Origin: Caldicellulosiruptor changbaiensis
GTDB taxonomy: Bacteria; Bacillota; Thermoanaerobacteria; Caldicellulosiruptorales; Caldicellulosiruptoraceae
Assembly (NCBI RefSeq): GCF_003999255.1
Contig: NZ_CP034791.1
Location: 1,342,501-1,406,500, forward strand
Direction of reading: 5' to 3'
DNA length: 64,000 nt
Of this stretch, positions 8,278-19,376 are shown one piece after another. Numbering within the stretch: the first letter of the stretch is position 1; every line of letters starts with the position of its first letter. The translations under genes were made by a program, and so were the position numbers. The notes beneath the pieces are model-generated. The model saw only the letters and a list, made by a program, of their open reading frames with translations, did no database searches and was not told the origin of the DNA.

Positions 8278-11200
8278 TGTCAATCTCTCCTATATTGAAA
8301 ATGTCAAGTTCTTTCTTTTGTTTTATAAACTCAATTATCTCAACAGCAGCCTTTGCCGTGTCAACAGATGTAAAGATTGGAACTTTGTTTTCAACTGCAA
8401 ACCTTCTGATTAAAAACCCATCTCTTTGAGGCTGTCTTCCCTTTGTTGGAGTATTTATGACAATGTTTATTCTACCACTTCTTATCAAATCTATTATGTT
8501 AGGGCTTCCTTCTGAAACTTTTCTGACATAGTTTGCAGCAACCTGATAGTAATTAAGGTGTTTTGCTGTTTTGGATGTTGCATATATCTTAAACCCGAGC
8601 TTCTCAAACTTCTCAGCAATAGGAATTATCTCATTCTTGTCAGGGTCGGCAACTGTGAAAAGCACACCACCTGTCAGAGGAAGTTTTATCCCTGCTGCAA
8701 TAAGTCCTTTGTAGAGGGCAATATGATAATCTTTTGATATTCCCATTACCTCGCCCGTTGATTTCATCTCTGGTCCTAATGACACCTCAACGTCAGGCAG
8801 TTTTTCAAACGAAAACACAGGTACCTTGAAAGCGTAAAAATCTTTTTTGGGCAAAAGTCCCACTGTGTTTACTAAATCCTTCAATTTATAACCCAAACTT
8901 ACCTTTGTTGCAAGTTCAACCATCGGCACACCTGTGACTTTGCTAAGGAATGGCACAGTTCTACTTCCTCTTGGATTTACCTCTATCACATAAAGCTCCT
9001 CGTTTTGGACTATGAACTGGACGTTGATAAGCCCTTTGCACTTTAGCTCCCTTGCTATATCCTGAGTGTATTTGACAATCAAGTTTTCTATATATTTTGA
9101 GATATTTCTTGCAGGGTACAAGGAGATACTGTCACCTGAGTGGACACCTGCTCTTTCAATATGCTCCATTATTCCCGGGATTAAAATATCCTCACCGTCA
9201 GATATCGCATCAACCTCTATTTCTTTTCCAACTATATATTTGTCAATTAAAATAGGATGTTCATTGAGATTTTTTGCATAGCTTAGCATCTCAATGATGT
9301 CATTATCATCAAACGCAATCTTCATACCCTGCCCACCAAGGACATACGAAGGTCGGACTAAAACGGGATATTTTAGTTTGTTTGCTATCTCAAGAGCCTC
9401 ATCCACATTATAGCAAGTAAAGCCGGGTGGACGTCTTATATTTAACTTGTTTAATATTTTATCAAACCTTTCTCTATCCTCTGCAATGTCTATCCCTTCT
9501 GCACTTGTTCCAAATATTCTAACTCCCTCTTTTGCAAGCTCTTGAGAAAGCTTTATTGCAGTCTGTCCACCAAACTGTACTATCACACCATCAGCAGAAA
9601 GCTCTTCAATTACATTTAAAACATCCTCTTTTGTCAAAGGCTCAAAAAATAGCATATCTGATGTGTCAAAGTCGGTGCTTACAGTTTCTGGATTATTGTT
9701 TATTATTACAGATTTTATTCCAAGTTTTGAGAGAGTGTATACGCTGTGTACGGAGGTATAGTCAAACTCAATCCCTTGACCAATTCTAATTGGACCTGAC
9801 CCAAGCACAACTATCTTTTTAGAAAATTCAAGTTTTTGATCATGAATTATATCGTTTTCTTTTTCATAAGTTGAGTAATAGTAAGGCGTCTTTGCTTCAA
9901 ACTCAGCAGCACAAGTGTCTACCATCTTGTAAACAGGCCTTATGTTAAAACTTTTTCTAAGACTTCTTATTTCACTTTCAGTGCTACCTCTCAAGCTTGC
10001 AATTGTTTTGTCGCTAAACCCCATCTTTTTCGCAAAGAATAAAAGCTCGCTATTGAGACTTTTTTCATTTTTAATCCTGTTTTCCATATCAATGATGTTT
10101 TTAATCTTATATAAAAAGAACTTATCAACTTTGCAAAGCTCATAAATCTCATCAATAGTAAACTCTCTTCTCAAAGCTTCAGCCAAAGCAAAGATTCTCC
10201 TGTCATCTGCCTCTTTTATTAATTCTTTCAGCTCATCATTACTAAAATTCTTTAGCTCAGGCAAATCCAAACTGTCAACACCAATGTCAAGTGACCTTAT
10301 ACCTTTGAGAAGACTTTCTTCAAATGTCCTTCCAATCGACATTACTTCTCCTGTTGCTTTCATCTGTGTCCCCAGCTTTCGGTTTGCATACGTAAACTTG
10401 TCAAAAGGCCAGCGTGGAATTTTCAACACAACATAGTCAAGAGCTGGTTCAAAGCTTGCATAAGTCATCTTTGTGATAGCATTTTCTATCTCATCAAGCG
10501 TAAAACCAAGTGCAATCTTTGCTGCAATTCTTGCAATGGGGTATCCGGTCGCTTTAGAAGCAAGAGCTGAGGATCTGCTTACCCTTGGATTTACTTCAAT
10601 TACTGCATACTCAAAGCTGTCAGGATTTAGAGCAAATTGAACGTTACAACCACCTTCAATCTTTAGTGCATCAATAATCTTTAAGGCAGATGAACGCAGC
10701 ATCTGATACTCTTTATCAGAAAGTGTTTGGGATGGTGCAACAACAATACTGTCACCTGTGTGAATACCAACAGGATCAATGTTTTCCATATTGCACACAG
10801 TAATAAGACAGCCGTTTGAATCGCGCATAACCTCATACTCTATTTCTTTCCAGCCTTTTATGCTTTTTTCAACCAATATCTGTGACACCGGACTGTAGGT
10901 AAGCCCTCTTCTTGCAATCTCAACAAACTCTTCTTTGTTGTTTGCAATGCCACCGCCTGTCCCGCCAAGTGTGTAAGCAGGTCTTATTATAACTGGAAAT
11001 CCAATCTTCTCGACAAATTTAAGTCCATCCTCAACAGAAGTGACAACCTCACTTGGCACAACAGGTTCCCCAATCTTTATCATGAGTTCTTTAAAAAGCT
11101 GCCTATCCTCGGCAAATTCTATTGCCTCAATGTTTGTGCCAATCACTTTCACGTTATACTTATCCAGAATTCCGCTTTTGTAAAGCTCAACTGCAATGTT

Positions 11201-11488
11201 AAGACCTGTCTGACCACCTAAGGTTGGCAATATAGAGTCAACCTTTTCCTTTTGAATTATCTTTTCTATTATTTCGCAGTTTATTGGTTCAATATAGATG
11301 CTGTCTGCCATGGTTTTATCTGTCATAATAGTTGCGGGGTTCGAATTAATCAGGACCACTTCTATTCCTTCTTCTTTTAAAGCCTTACATGCTTGGCTTC
11401 CTGAATAGTCAAATTCGGCAGCCTGACCAATTATTATTGGACCAGAACCTATTACCAAAACCTTTTTTATGTCCTTTCTCAGTGGCAC
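8258..11488 (-). CDS. carB: Carbamoyl phosphate synthase large subunit
   Basis: Makes carbamoyl phosphate from bicarbonate, ammonia (delivered by CarA from glutamine) and two ATP. The 1076 residues show the normal four-part layout: carboxyphosphate ATP-grasp half (about 1-400), oligomerisation domain (400-550), carbamoyl phosphate ATP-grasp half (550-935) and a C-terminal MGS-like allosteric domain. Both halves begin with GSGPI(I/R)IGQ. GTG 11488 has AGAGGTGAG as ribosome binding site. No carA is present beside it or elsewhere in the window, which is unusual for a pyr operon. Confidence 0.95.
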   Translation of the reverse strand: MPLRKDIKKVLVIGSGPIIIGQAAEFDYSGSQACKALKEEGIEVVLINSNPATIMTDKTMADSIYIEPINCEIIEKIIQKEKVDSILPTLGGQTGLNIAVELYKSGILDKYNVKVIGTNIEAIEFAEDRQLFKELMIKIGEPVVPSEVVTSVEDGLKFVEKIGFPVIIRPAYTLGGTGGGIANNKEEFVEIARRGLTYSPVSQILVEKSIKGWKEIEYEVMRDSNGCLITVCNMENIDPVGIHTGDSIVVAPSQTLSDKEYQMLRSSALKIIDALKIEGGCNVQFALNPDSFEYAVIEVNPRVSRSSALASKATGYPIARIAAKIALGFTLDEIENAITKMTYASFEPALDYVVLKIPRWPFDKFTYANRKLGTQMKATGEVMSIGRTFEESLLKGIRSLDIGVDSLDLPELKNFSNDELKELIKEADDRRIFALAEALRREFTIDEIYELCKVDKFFLYKIKNIIDMENRIKNEKSLNSELLFFAKKMGFSDKTIASLRGSTESEIRSLRKSFNIRPVYKMVDTCAAEFEAKTPYYYSTYEKENDIIHDQKLEFSKKIVVLGSGPIRIGQGIEFDYTSVHSVYTLSKLGIKSVIINNNPETVSTDFDTSDMLFFEPLTKEDVLNVIEELSADGVIVQFGGQTAIKLSQELAKEGVRIFGTSAEGIDIAEDRERFDKILNKLNIRRPPGFTCYNVDEALEIANKLKYPVLVRPSYVLGGQGMKIAFDDNDIIEMLSYAKNLNEHPILIDKYIVGKEIEVDAISDGEDILIPGIMEHIERAGVHSGDSISLYPARNISKYIENLIVKYTQDIARELKCKGLINVQFIVQNEELYVIEVNPRGSRTVPFLSKVTGVPMVELATKVSLGYKLKDLVNTVGLLPKKDFYAFKVPVFSFEKLPDVEVSLGPEMKSTGEVMGISKDYHIALYKGLIAAGIKLPLTGGVLFTVADPDKNEIIPIAEKFEKLGFKIYATSKTAKHLNYYQVAANYVRKVSEGSPNIIDLIRSGRINIVINTPTKGRQPQRDGFLIRRFAVENKVPIFTSVDTAKAAVEIIEFIKQKKELDIFNIGEIDNEAIRR

Positions 11489-11521
11489 TTTATATTCTCA
11501 CCTCTTTTAAAAAATTTCGCA

Positions 11522-12439
11522 TTAGTTAATTACGCTATTTATACTTTCCTTAAGATTCTTTGATGCGATAAAGCTGCTTTTTTCAAAGTCTGAATGTATG
11601 TGATTTTTATATGCGTATATTATGTCACGTGATGAGTTTACTATAATTCCCATTTTGTTTTTGTCAAGGAAATATTTTAAGTCCTCAATTTTCCCACCTT
11701 GTACTCCAATTCCGGGAATGAGCAGGAAAGAGTTTGGAAGGATTGACCTTACTATTCTTGCTGCTTGTGGTTGTGTTGCGCCAACAACTGCGCCGATATC
11801 TGAGTAGCCATGTTTACCTTTGCAGCTTGCCCCCCACTCATGTACCTTTTCAGCTACCTTTTCAAAAAGGTACTTGCCATCAACAATTAAATCTTGAAAG
11901 TCTTTAGATGAAGGGTTTGAAGTTTTTACAAGCACAAAAAGACCTTTTTTGAATCTTTCACAGTCTTCTACAAATGGCTTTATTCCATCCTCACCAAGAT
12001 AAGGGTTTACCGTCATTGCATCACAGTCAAAGAACTTTATTTTCTTGTCAAACAAGGCTGTTTCGCCAATGTAGGCATTAGAATAACCCTTAGCTGAGCT
12101 TGAAATGTCGTTTCTTTTGCCATCAAAGATTACAATTAACTTTTTGTTTTGCGCATATTGGATGAGTTTATGAAGCACCTCTATGCCATAGTATGAGTAC
12201 TGCTCAAAAAATGCTGCTTGGAATTTCACACCAACTATATTCTCCTCAATTGCATCAATTATTCTTCTGTTGTATTCAAAGAGTATATATTTTAGATTTT
12301 CTATTTCGTTTTTTTCATTGTCATAGTACTTTTTTATAAAATAATCTGGAATGTTTTCTACTGTTGTATCAATCCCAGCTACAAGTACACTGTTTTTCTT
12401 TTTTATCGCTTCAATTAGCCTGTCAGAGAAGTTTAGCAC
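11522..12439 (-). CDS. pyrF: Orotidine-5'-phosphate decarboxylase (long, type 2 form)
   Basis: Last step of UMP synthesis. At 305 residues it belongs to the longer subfamily rather than the roughly 240-residue Bacillus form. The active-site signature is [19 protein letters not shown], with the catalytic Lys in DGKRND, followed by PGIGVQGG near the phosphate site. GTG 12439 overlaps the pyrC stop region by 7 nt. It lies upstream of carB, unlike the Bacillus order in which pyrF follows pyrD. Confidence 0.92.
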   Translation of the reverse strand: MLNFSDRLIEAIKKKNSVLVAGIDTTVENIPDYFIKKYYDNEKNEIENLKYILFEYNRRIIDAIEENIVGVKFQAAFFEQYSYYGIEVLHKLIQYAQNKKLIVIFDGKRNDISSSAKGYSNAYIGETALFDKKIKFFDCDAMTVNPYLGEDGIKPFVEDCERFKKGLFVLVKTSNPSSKDFQDLIVDGKYLFEKVAEKVHEWGASCKGKHGYSDIGAVVGATQPQAARIVRSILPNSFLLIPGIGVQGGKIEDLKYFLDKNKMGIIVNSSRDIIYAYKNHIHSDFEKSSFIASKNLKESINSVIN

Positions 12440-13725
12440 TTAATTTCACCGTCCTTCTTTAATATCTTTCCTTCATATATTACCGTCTCAACATATGAGG
12501 TAAGTTTTTTGCCCAAAAACACACTATTTTTTGACTTTGAAACAATATCCTCCTCTTTAACTTCCCACTCTCTATTTGGGTCAACTATCACAAGGTTTGC
12601 TTTTTGATTTTCTTTTATAGTATTTGGTTTTAGGTTTATTATTCTTCTTGGATTTATGCTAAGCAGCTCAACCAATTTTGAAATCTCAAATCCTCTGTTT
12701 TTTACAAGGTAGGTGTAGAGCACTGCAAAAGCTGTTTCAAAACCAATTGTTCCACTTGGTGCAAGGTTAAACTCTACATTCTTTTCGTCCTTGTGATGAG
12801 GTGCATGGTCAGTTGTAATGCAGTCAATAACCCCCTCCTTTATAGCCTCAATCAATGCCTCCACATCTTCCTCAGTTCTAAGAGGAGGATTTACCTTTGC
12901 ATTTGTATTAAAACCTATAACCTCTTCTTCAGTAAGACTGATGTAATGAGGGCATGTATCACAAGTTACATTTACGCCCCATTCCTTTGCCTTTCTTATA
13001 AGCTCTACCGACTCTTTAGTAGACACATGAGTTATGTGCAGATGTGCTTTTGTCTCTTTTGCAAGAAGGATGTCTCTTGCAACAACAATAGACTCTGCTT
13101 CGCGTGGAATTCCTCTAAGTCCAAGCATGGTTGAAACAAGTCCCAGATTCATTTGCCCACCTTCAGATAGATTTGTATCCTCACAGTGGGAAATCACAGG
13201 AATTGAGAAATCCTTTGCGTACAAAAGAGCATTTCTCATTAAATTTGCGTTCATGACACACTTTCCATCATCTGAGATTGCTACTATCCCTTCTTCCTTC
13301 ATAAAACCAATTTCGGAAAGCTCCTCTCCATTTAGTCCTCTTGTGATTGCACCAATTGGCAAAACCTCAATAGGTGACACTTCCTTTGCACGGTGTCGCA
13401 CATATGCTACCATCGCTCTGTTATCAATAGGCGGGTTTGTGTTTGGCATGCAGCAGATTGTCGTAAACCCACCTGCTGCAGCACTTAAACTTCCACTTCT
13501 TATATCCTCTTTGTATTCAAAACCGGGATCTCTGAGATGACAGTGAATGTCAGTAAAGCTTGGCATAACGTACTTGCCAGATGCGTCTATTGTCTGCAAA
13601 TCTGGATTTTGTATCTTAATGTCTATCCCAATTTTTTCTATTTTGTCATTCACGATTAAAATATCAGCTCTTTGGATGTTTTTATCAAAACCATTTATAA
13701 TATTAGCATTTTTAATTAATATCAC
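12433..13725 (-). CDS. pyrC: Dihydroorotase
   Basis: Zinc amidohydrolase that cyclises carbamoyl aspartate. The 430-residue product has the metal motif [17 protein letters not shown] near residue 58, the metal histidines in HCEDTN and LHITHVST, and the catalytic Asp in ITTDHAPHH. The start is GTG 13725, with AAAGGAGG 11 nt upstream inside the end of pyrB; an alternative start codon a few residues later cannot be excluded. It is the third enzyme gene of the operon. Confidence 0.93.
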   Translation of the reverse strand: MILIKNANIINGFDKNIQRADILIVNDKIEKIGIDIKIQNPDLQTIDASGKYVMPSFTDIHCHLRDPGFEYKEDIRSGSLSAAAGGFTTICCMPNTNPPIDNRAMVAYVRHRAKEVSPIEVLPIGAITRGLNGEELSEIGFMKEEGIVAISDDGKCVMNANLMRNALLYAKDFSIPVISHCEDTNLSEGGQMNLGLVSTMLGLRGIPREAESIVVARDILLAKETKAHLHITHVSTKESVELIRKAKEWGVNVTCDTCPHYISLTEEEVIGFNTNAKVNPPLRTEEDVEALIEAIKEGVIDCITTDHAPHHKDEKNVEFNLAPSGTIGFETAFAVLYTYLVKNRGFEISKLVELLSINPRRIINLKPNTIKENQKANLVIVDPNREWEVKEEDIVSKSKNSVFLGKKLTSYVETVIYEGKILKKDGEIKC

Positions 13726-13728
13726 CTC

Positions 13729-14640
13729 TTAACTTGCCTCCTTTCGCGTACAGAGATATAATACTGCCATTCGCACAGCAATTCCGTTTGTCACTTGCTC
13801 TTCAATTGTACAGTTTGGAAGGTTCATAATATCAGAAGATATCTCAATTCCCCTGTTTACAGGACCGGGATGCATAATGAGAGTATCTTTTGAAATAAAC
13901 TTAGAGATATTTTCATTCAGACCGAAGAACTTGTAGTATTCGTATTTTGAAGTAATCAATCCTCTTTTTTGTCTCTCAAGCTGAATTCTAAGGTCAATTA
14001 CTACATCCTTGTCGGCTACTGCTTCTTCTAAAGATGAGGCAACATTTGCAAACTTGTCTATGAAGGGTGGTAAAAGTGTCTGGGGACCATATACTGTTAT
14101 TTCATTTCCAAATTTTTTGAGTCCCCAGATGTTACTTCTTGCAACTCGGCTGTGGAGAATATCGCCAATTATAGCAACCTTGAGATTTTCAAGCCTACCA
14201 AGCCTTTCTCTTATTGTAAACATGTCAAGCAAGGCTTGAGTTGGATGTTCGTTCATTCCATCTCCCGCATTGATAACCGAAAATGAACAGTTTTTTGCTA
14301 TAAAATGAGCAGCACCTGACACAGAGTGGCGTACAATTAAAACATCTGTCTTCAAGGCTTCTAAGGTTCTAACTGTGTCAAGGAGTGATTCGCCTTTTTG
14401 GACGCTGCTTGTTGCAACAGAAATAGATGTCGTGTTTGCGCTCATGAATTTTGCTGCAAGCTCAAAAGATGTTCTTGTACGTGTACTGTTTTCATAAAAA
14501 AGTAGCACAACAGAATATCCTTGTAAGTGAGGAGTCTTTTTTGTCTCACTTTTTAAAATTAATTTCATATTCTTAGCAAGATTTAAAATCTTTAGTATTT
14601 CCTCTTTTGATAGCTCTCTTAACCCAAGCAGATGTTTCAA
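13729..14640 (-). CDS. pyrB: Aspartate carbamoyltransferase catalytic subunit
   Basis: Condenses carbamoyl phosphate with aspartate. The 303-residue protein has the carbamoyl phosphate motif [13 protein letters not shown] near residue 50 and the aspartate-site region HPGPVNRG. The start is TTG 14640, because GGAGGTG lies 6 nt upstream and the N-terminus then reads [11 protein letters not shown], like known PyrB proteins; the TTG at 14655 is inside the Shine-Dalgarno. No pyrI regulatory subunit is nearby. A hairpin with T-run separates it from uraA. Confidence 0.93.
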   Translation of the reverse strand: MKHLLGLRELSKEEILKILNLAKNMKLILKSETKKTPHLQGYSVVLLFYENSTRTRTSFELAAKFMSANTTSISVATSSVQKGESLLDTVRTLEALKTDVLIVRHSVSGAAHFIAKNCSFSVINAGDGMNEHPTQALLDMFTIRERLGRLENLKVAIIGDILHSRVARSNIWGLKKFGNEITVYGPQTLLPPFIDKFANVASSLEEAVADKDVVIDLRIQLERQKRGLITSKYEYYKFFGLNENISKFISKDTLIMHPGPVNRGIEISSDIMNLPNCTIEEQVTNGIAVRMAVLYLCTRKEAS

Positions 14641-14663
14641 ATTATTCACCTCCAAATGCTTAT

Positions 14664-14689
14664 AAAAAAGGTAGGGATAATACCCTACC
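14664..14689 (-). terminator. Hairpin with T-run between uraA and pyrB
   Basis: On the minus strand GGTAGGG and CCCTACC form a 7-bp stem with a 6-nt loop, directly followed by six T. It looks like an intrinsic terminator inside the operon. No PyrR-binding loop is visible before it, unlike the Bacillus pyrP-pyrB attenuator. It may reduce read-through into the enzyme genes. Confidence 0.65.
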
Positions 14690-14693
14690 CATC

Positions 14694-16079
14694 TTATATT
14701 TCTGCACTATTAACAATGCCTGATTCTGAAATAATCTCGTCTTTTGAAACTGTCTTTGCCTCTGGTAAAAGAAGATTTAATATAATCCCCACGAATGTTG
14801 CCAAAGCCATTCCTTCAAACTCAATGTTGAAAAATTTAAGTCTTGTACCGCCAACACCAATTATGAGAATAACTGATGCAATAACCAAGTTCCTGGTTTG
14901 AGAAAGGTCCACTTTATTCTCAATCATCATTCTCAAGCCAGATGAAGCAATAACTCCAAAGAGAAGAATACTAATTCCACCAATAACTGGTGCAGGGATA
15001 ACCTGTATAAGAGCACCGAGCTTTTGTACAAACGAAAGAAGAATAGCAATTATAGCTGCCCAGAGAATCACCCATGTGCTATAAACCTTTGTTATTGCCA
15101 TAACACCGATATTTTCTCCATAAGTTGTGTTAGGTGGACCGCCAAAAAAGCCCGCTGCAATTGTTGCAAGTCCGTCACCTGCTAAAGACCTGTGAAGACC
15201 AGGATCTTTTGTGAAATCTCTTCCAACAACGTTGTTTGTAACAAGAAGATGACCTATGTGTTCTGTTATTGTAACAATTGCAATAGGTGCAATTGCTAAG
15301 ATAGCGGGTAGTGAAAATTTTGGGAAGGTGAACTGAGGAATACCTATCCATTTTGCGTTTCTGATTACTTCATAATTTAAAAACGGTACGTATTTACCGT
15401 TTGGATAAAAGGAATTCAAAAGTCCTGTGTTCATGCCAATCAAATCAAGTATATATGCAAATAGGTATCCACTTACAAGTCCAATCAACACAGGGATTAC
15501 CTTGAAAAACCCTTTGAAGTAAACCGAACCAAAAACTGCAACAAGCAATGTAAATATTGAAACCCAGCAAACAGGACTTTTTATGACATTTACAGCAACC
15601 TCTAAGATTTGTCCATCCTTGATGACCTCTTTGAAAAGTCCTGCAGATTTGACTGCTGCAGCTCTTGCCAAGGAAAGACCAATTATCATAACAACCGGAC
15701 CAACCACAACAGGTGGTAAAATTCTGTCAATCCATTTTGTACCAAACAGATATATCAAGAAAGCTACAATTAAATAGACAACACCTGAGGCAATACAGCC
15801 AGCAAGTGCATATTCCTTTCCGCCAAGTGAAGCAGAAACTGTGATAATTGGATTTATATATGCGAAAGATGAACCAAGATAGGCAGGAACCTTGTTTTTA
15901 GTCACAAGTATATAGATGATTGTCCCAACACCGCTTGTAAATAGCGCCACTGACGGGCTTAAACCTACTAATATCGGCACAAGTATTGTTGCACCAACCA
16001 TTGCAAAAAGGTGCTGAAGACTAAGTGGCAGTGTTTTTGAAAAAGGAAGCTTCTCTTCTACTTGAACAACCCTGTGCAT
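14694..16079 (-). CDS. uraA: Uracil permease (nucleobase:cation symporter 2 family)
   Basis: Imports uracil across the cell membrane. The 461 residues form about 12-14 hydrophobic spans. Family motifs include [16 protein letters not shown] near residue 23 and [20 protein letters not shown] near residue 310. It starts at ATG 16079 with AAAGGAG. Placement between pyrR and pyrB matches pyrP in Bacillus and supports uracil as the substrate. Confidence 0.93.
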   Translation of the reverse strand: MHRVVQVEEKLPFSKTLPLSLQHLFAMVGATILVPILVGLSPSVALFTSGVGTIIYILVTKNKVPAYLGSSFAYINPIITVSASLGGKEYALAGCIASGVVYLIVAFLIYLFGTKWIDRILPPVVVGPVVMIIGLSLARAAAVKSAGLFKEVIKDGQILEVAVNVIKSPVCWVSIFTLLVAVFGSVYFKGFFKVIPVLIGLVSGYLFAYILDLIGMNTGLLNSFYPNGKYVPFLNYEVIRNAKWIGIPQFTFPKFSLPAILAIAPIAIVTITEHIGHLLVTNNVVGRDFTKDPGLHRSLAGDGLATIAAGFFGGPPNTTYGENIGVMAITKVYSTWVILWAAIIAILLSFVQKLGALIQVIPAPVIGGISILLFGVIASSGLRMMIENKVDLSQTRNLVIASVILIIGVGGTRLKFFNIEFEGMALATFVGIILNLLLPEAKTVSKDEIISESGIVNSAEI

Positions 16080-16107
16080 CTTTAATTCTCCTTTCCAATG
16101 AAAATTT

Positions 16108-16656
16108 TTATATTTCTTTATCTAACTGTTCGATTATTACTCTGTTATCATTGTCAAACTCATCAACTAAAACATGAACTATTTCGCGCCTTGATGTAGG
16201 CACATTCTTTCCCACATAGTCAGCTCTGATTGGAAGTTCTCTATGTCCTCTGTCAATTAAAACTGCAAGCTGTATCATTTTGGGTCTTCCCATGTCCATA
16301 AGTGCTTCAATTGCAGCCCTTACAGTTCTTCCAGTAAACAGGACATCATCAACCAGCACAATCTTTTTGTTGTTGATATCAAAGTCAATTTGAGTAGAGT
16401 TAACAGTTGGATGTTCACTCAAAAGACTTAAATCATCTCTGTAAAAAGTTATGTCAAGAATACCCAAAGGCAGTCTAACACCTTCTATTTTCTCAATATT
16501 ATCTCTTATCCGTTTTGCAAGGGTCACACCTCTTCTTTGAATCCCAACCAAGCACAAATTCTCAATACCTTTATTTTTCTCAAGTATCTCATGAGAAATT
16601 CTTATTAAAGCTCTATTCATCTGGGCAGAATCCATAATTTCTTTAAATTTTTCCAT
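16108..16656 (-). CDS. pyrR: PyrR bifunctional pyrimidine regulator / uracil phosphoribosyltransferase
   Basis: RNA-binding attenuation protein that responds to UMP and also has weak UPRTase activity. The 182-residue protein has the PRPP-site motif [17 protein letters not shown] near residue 100 and [11 protein letters not shown] near residue 20. The ribosome binding site is GGAGGTGAAATAA. It heads the pyr operon, and its own leader carries a PyrR-type binding loop and terminator (16678-16785), so it autoregulates. Confidence 0.95.
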   Translation of the reverse strand: MEKFKEIMDSAQMNRALIRISHEILEKNKGIENLCLVGIQRRGVTLAKRIRDNIEKIEGVRLPLGILDITFYRDDLSLLSEHPTVNSTQIDFDINNKKIVLVDDVLFTGRTVRAAIEALMDMGRPKMIQLAVLIDRGHRELPIRADYVGKNVPTSRREIVHVLVDEFDNDNRVIIEQLDKEI

Positions 16657-16677
16657 TTATTTCACCTCCAAACTCAC

Positions 16678-16785
16678 AAAAAAAGCTTCCTGCCTGTGAA
16701 TTGGCAAGAAGCTTTTTTGACACACTTACCCCTCTTTTTTCTGCAACCTTGCCGCCTCACAGGGCCAGCTTAAAGGTCCTCACTA
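16678..16785 (-). promoter_or_regulatory. PyrR-responsive transcription attenuator
   Basis: The minus-strand leader contains GGCCCTGTGAGGCGGCAAGG, which closely follows the known PyrR binding loop (consensus-like GTCCAGAGAGGCTNGCAAGG). Downstream is an intrinsic terminator: AAGCTTCTTGCC / GGCAGGAAGCTT at 16678-16718 with a T-run. Bound PyrR-UMP is expected to favour the terminator. Only one such unit is seen for the whole operon. Confidence 0.88.
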
Positions 16786-16833
16786 TATTATCTTTGCCTT
16801 TGTATTCAATTTTCTCACCTTAAATTTTTATTT

Positions 16834-16863
16834 ATTATAACACCAAAATGTATAGTTTGTCTA
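16834..16863 (-). promoter_or_regulatory. pyr operon promoter (sigma-A type)
   Basis: Minus-strand -35 TAGACA (16858-16863) and -10 TATAAT (16834-16839) are separated by 18 nt, about 50 nt upstream of the PyrR binding loop. Confidence 0.7.
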
Positions 16864-16885
16864 TGTTTTTATATGCTATTAATTC

Positions 16886-17806
16886 CTATTTTAGGCTACG
16901 CATTCTTAATGTTTCAAGAATTTTTTTAAAATGCTCTGGAAGCTCAGCTTTAAAGTGCATGAGCTTTCCCTCAATTGGATGGACAAATTCTATCTCACCT
17001 GCGTGAAGCAGCTGACCTTCGACTCCAAATTCATTCTTTGCCCTTCCGTAAAGACTATCCCCAACAACAGGATGACCTATATAGGACATATGAACTCTTA
17101 TTTGATGCGTTCTTCCAGTTTTTAGTCGTAACTTTACAAATGTATATTTATCAAACTTCTCAAGAACCTCAAAATATGTTATTGCTTCTTTCCCGTTTGG
17201 CACAACTGCCATTTTTAATCTGTTTACAGGATGTCTGCCAATTGGTGCGTTTATTATCCCGCTGTCTTCTTTTAATACACCTTCACAGATTGCAAAATAA
17301 ACTCTTTTAATTTCGTGATTTTTAAGTGCTTCAGAAAGCTTTATATGTGCCTCGTTTGCCTTTGCAACAATCAAAAGACCTGAGGTATCCTTGTCAAGCC
17401 TGTGAACAATACCCGGTCTTATAACACCATTTATGCTGCTTAGTTTCCCTTCAAACCTGTACAAAAGTGCATTGACAAGCGTGTTATCATAGTTTCCAGC
17501 ACCAGGATGAACAACCATCCCCTGTGGCTTGTTTATAACTGCTAAGTGTTCATCTTCGTATACTATATCAATATCAATATCTTGAGGGGTCAAATTTACC
17601 GGCACTGGATCAGGTATTACTACCTTTATTAAGTCTCCACTTTTTACCTTATGAGAAGTCTTTACTATTTGTTTTTGGTTTACCCATACGTTTCCACCTT
17701 CTATTATCTTTTGAACAAAACTTCTTGTTTTATCAAGTGCTTTTGCTAAAAATACATCTACTCTTCCTTCAAACTCTTCAACAGTCAGATACCTTTCTTC
17801 TGCAAT
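16886..17806 (-). CDS. RluD-family 23S rRNA pseudouridine synthase
   Basis: Converts uridines to pseudouridine in rRNA. An N-terminal S4 RNA-binding domain (about residues 1-65) is followed by the catalytic domain with [18 protein letters not shown], whose Asp is the nucleophile. Then comes [19 protein letters not shown]. The open frame extends to an ATG at 17869 deep inside lspA without a ribosome binding site. A better start is ATT at 17804-17806, preceded by GGGAGAGGAG at 17811-17820. Both options overlap the end of lspA, a pairing that is common in Firmicutes. Confidence 0.88.
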   Translation of the reverse strand: MAEERYLTVEEFEGRVDVFLAKALDKTRSFVQKIIEGGNVWVNQKQIVKTSHKVKSGDLIKVVIPDPVPVNLTPQDIDIDIVYEDEHLAVINKPQGMVVHPGAGNYDNTLVNALLYRFEGKLSSINGVIRPGIVHRLDKDTSGLLIVAKANEAHIKLSEALKNHEIKRVYFAICEGVLKEDSGIINAPIGRHPVNRLKMAVVPNGKEAITYFEVLEKFDKYTFVKLRLKTGRTHQIRVHMSYIGHPVVGDSLYGRAKNEFGVEGQLLHAGEIEFVHPIEGKLMHFKAELPEHFKKILETLRMRSLK

Positions 17807-18243
17807 AACTCTCCTCTCCCTTCTTTTAGCAATTCCAATGCTAAAACAAAAACCCCGATTGTTATGCATGTGTCCGCTATATTAAACACAGGTATTATTT
17901 TTATATCAATAAAGTCGACAACATATCCTCTGAAAATTCTATCAAAGAGATTCCCCAAAGCGCCGCCTAAGATAAGCGCTATTGCTAATTTGGTTTGGTT
18001 AGACAATTTTTTAAAGATGAGTAACCAAAACAAGCTAATAATTAAAATGATTGAAACTACAATGAAAATAAATTGTTTTCCCTCAAGTATTGAAAAAGCT
18101 CCACCGGTGTTTTGAACATATGTCAGCCACAATAAATGTTTTAACATCTCTTCAGAATACCCTAATGGAAAGTGTTTTTCAATTAAAAATTTTGAGAATT
18201 GGTCTATTAAAAAAGTTAACATAATAATAATCCAGTAAACCAA
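17785..18243 (-). CDS. lspA: Lipoprotein signal peptidase II
   Basis: Membrane aspartyl protease that removes signal peptides from lipoproteins. The 152 residues hold four hydrophobic spans. The two catalytic aspartates lie in [15 protein letters not shown] and VFNIADTCI. The start is TTG 18243 with GGAGAGG 7 nt upstream. It would process the lipoprotein encoded at 25673-26305. Confidence 0.93.
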   Translation of the reverse strand: MVYWIIIMLTFLIDQFSKFLIEKHFPLGYSEEMLKHLLWLTYVQNTGGAFSILEGKQFIFIVVSIILIISLFWLLIFKKLSNQTKLAIALILGGALGNLFDRIFRGYVVDFIDIKIIPVFNIADTCITIGVFVLALELLKEGRGELLQKKGI

Positions 18244-18330
18244 AGAAAAACCTCTCCTATAATTTAAAGCTTAAGTAGCATCTTTTTTTAGTATAGCAAA
18301 ATGTAAGCTTTAAAAGAAGACAAAATTTAT

Positions 18331-18966
18331 TTATTCACCAAACATCTTCTTACTGTCTCTGTTTGAAAGTCTATCCACCTCTTCTACCATATCATCAATC
18401 TCATTTATCCTTTTGTAATAACCCTTTGAATTTGTCTTCATATTATCCTGAGGGCCATTGCTGCTCGAATGGGTTTCAAGAATATTCCATATATCTACTC
18501 CTTCATGTTCTTCTTCTCCAGCGCTAATAAACTTATCGTTAAATGGTTTTCCCATTGCCTTTTCTTCAATAGGTCTTGCATCAGTTTTATAGTTTTCTGT
18601 CTTCTCATGCTTCTTTTCACACTCTATACAAAATTCTGTATATGGAATTGCCTCAAGCCTTTCTAAAGGAATTTCCTTTTTACATGAAATGCAAATTCCA
18701 TATATCCCCTTTTTAATCTTCTCAAGTGCTTTATTTACTAAGTAGAGCTTTCGCTCAACAGAAGCCTTCATGCTCAAATTCTTTTCTGCCTCATACAGAT
18801 CAGATGCCATGTCAGCTGGATGATTATCATAGTTTGAAAGCTCGTTTGAATAAAAAGAACTAAAATTGCCAACTTGGTTGTCTTTGCTTGTCTGTAGCAT
18901 TTTCTCATATTTAACCTTCTTTTGAAGAAGCAACGTTTTAAATCTTTCAAGCTCTCCATGAGTCAT
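18331..18966 (-). CDS. TraR/DksA-type zinc finger protein (YteA-like)
   Basis: The 211-residue protein begins with a coiled-coil region (HGELERFKTLLLQKKVKYEK) and has a central four-cysteine zinc finger, CISCKKEIPLERLEAIPY..FCIEC, near residues 92-116. This is the layout of YteA-like members of the DksA/TraR family in Firmicutes. The C-terminal 90 residues are acidic and unstructured-looking. A role in transcription or stress adaptation is inferred from the family only. The ribosome binding site is GGGAGG. Confidence 0.8.
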   Translation of the reverse strand: MTHGELERFKTLLLQKKVKYEKMLQTSKDNQVGNFSSFYSNELSNYDNHPADMASDLYEAEKNLSMKASVERKLYLVNKALEKIKKGIYGICISCKKEIPLERLEAIPYTEFCIECEKKHEKTENYKTDARPIEEKAMGKPFNDKFISAGEEEHEGVDIWNILETHSSSNGPQDNMKTNSKGYYKRINEIDDMVEEVDRLSNRDSKKMFGE

Positions 18967-18999
18967 TTTGGTATTACCTCCCTTTTTTTATTTAAGAGT

Positions 19000-19278
19000 T
19001 TATCTCATATAAAACTTTACAAATTTTAAAATCTCAGCAATGTATCTACCAATCACCGGCAAGTTGTATTTTACAACAGAGTTTAAAATATATAAAAGTA
19101 GTGCACCTAAAATTGAAAAGCCAAAAGCTGTGCCAAATCCCCTTGCAACACCCGATAAAAAGTTTTGCCAGATAATCTTTTTTGGATTTTTCAAGTATTC
19201 TACATAGTAATTAAGGTTCATCCTTTCAAGTTGAAGAATGAAGTCTTGAAGTTTTTTCTCAAGGTCATCCTTGTACAC
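19000..19278 (-). CDS. DUF5665-like small membrane protein
   Basis: Short protein of about 92-95 residues. An amphipathic N-terminus (KDDLEKKLQDFILQLERMN) is followed by ARGFGTAFGFSILGALLLYI, a membrane span near residues 48-70, and a second weaker hydrophobic stretch. It resembles the DUF5665 family by layout; function unknown. The start is GTG 19278 with AAGGTGA 5 nt upstream; the GTG at 19287 has a poorer site. It is divergent from mtnP. Confidence 0.65.
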   Translation of the reverse strand: MYKDDLEKKLQDFILQLERMNLNYYVEYLKNPKKIIWQNFLSGVARGFGTAFGFSILGALLLYILNSVVKYNLPVIGRYIAEILKFVKFYMR

Positions 19279-19308
19279 TTTCTTCACCTTCTTCTACTGA
19301 TTATTTTG

Positions 19309-19337
19309 TTGATTTTACTCTTTTTTATTTATATAAT
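19309..19337 (+). promoter_or_regulatory. mtnP-mtnA promoter (sigma-A type)
   Basis: -35 TTGATT (19309-19314) and -10 TATAAT (19332-19337) have 17-nt spacing, 39 nt before mtnP. The leader is too short for a SAM riboswitch. Confidence 0.7.
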
Positions 19338-19376
19338 TTTTTTGGTAATGTATAAACTGTATTGGAGGGAAGAAAA

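Noticed and set aside
19338-19376. SAM riboswitch before mtnP-mtnA
   Set aside because: The leader between the -10 and the start codon is only about 40 nt, too short for any known SAM riboswitch, and has no terminator.
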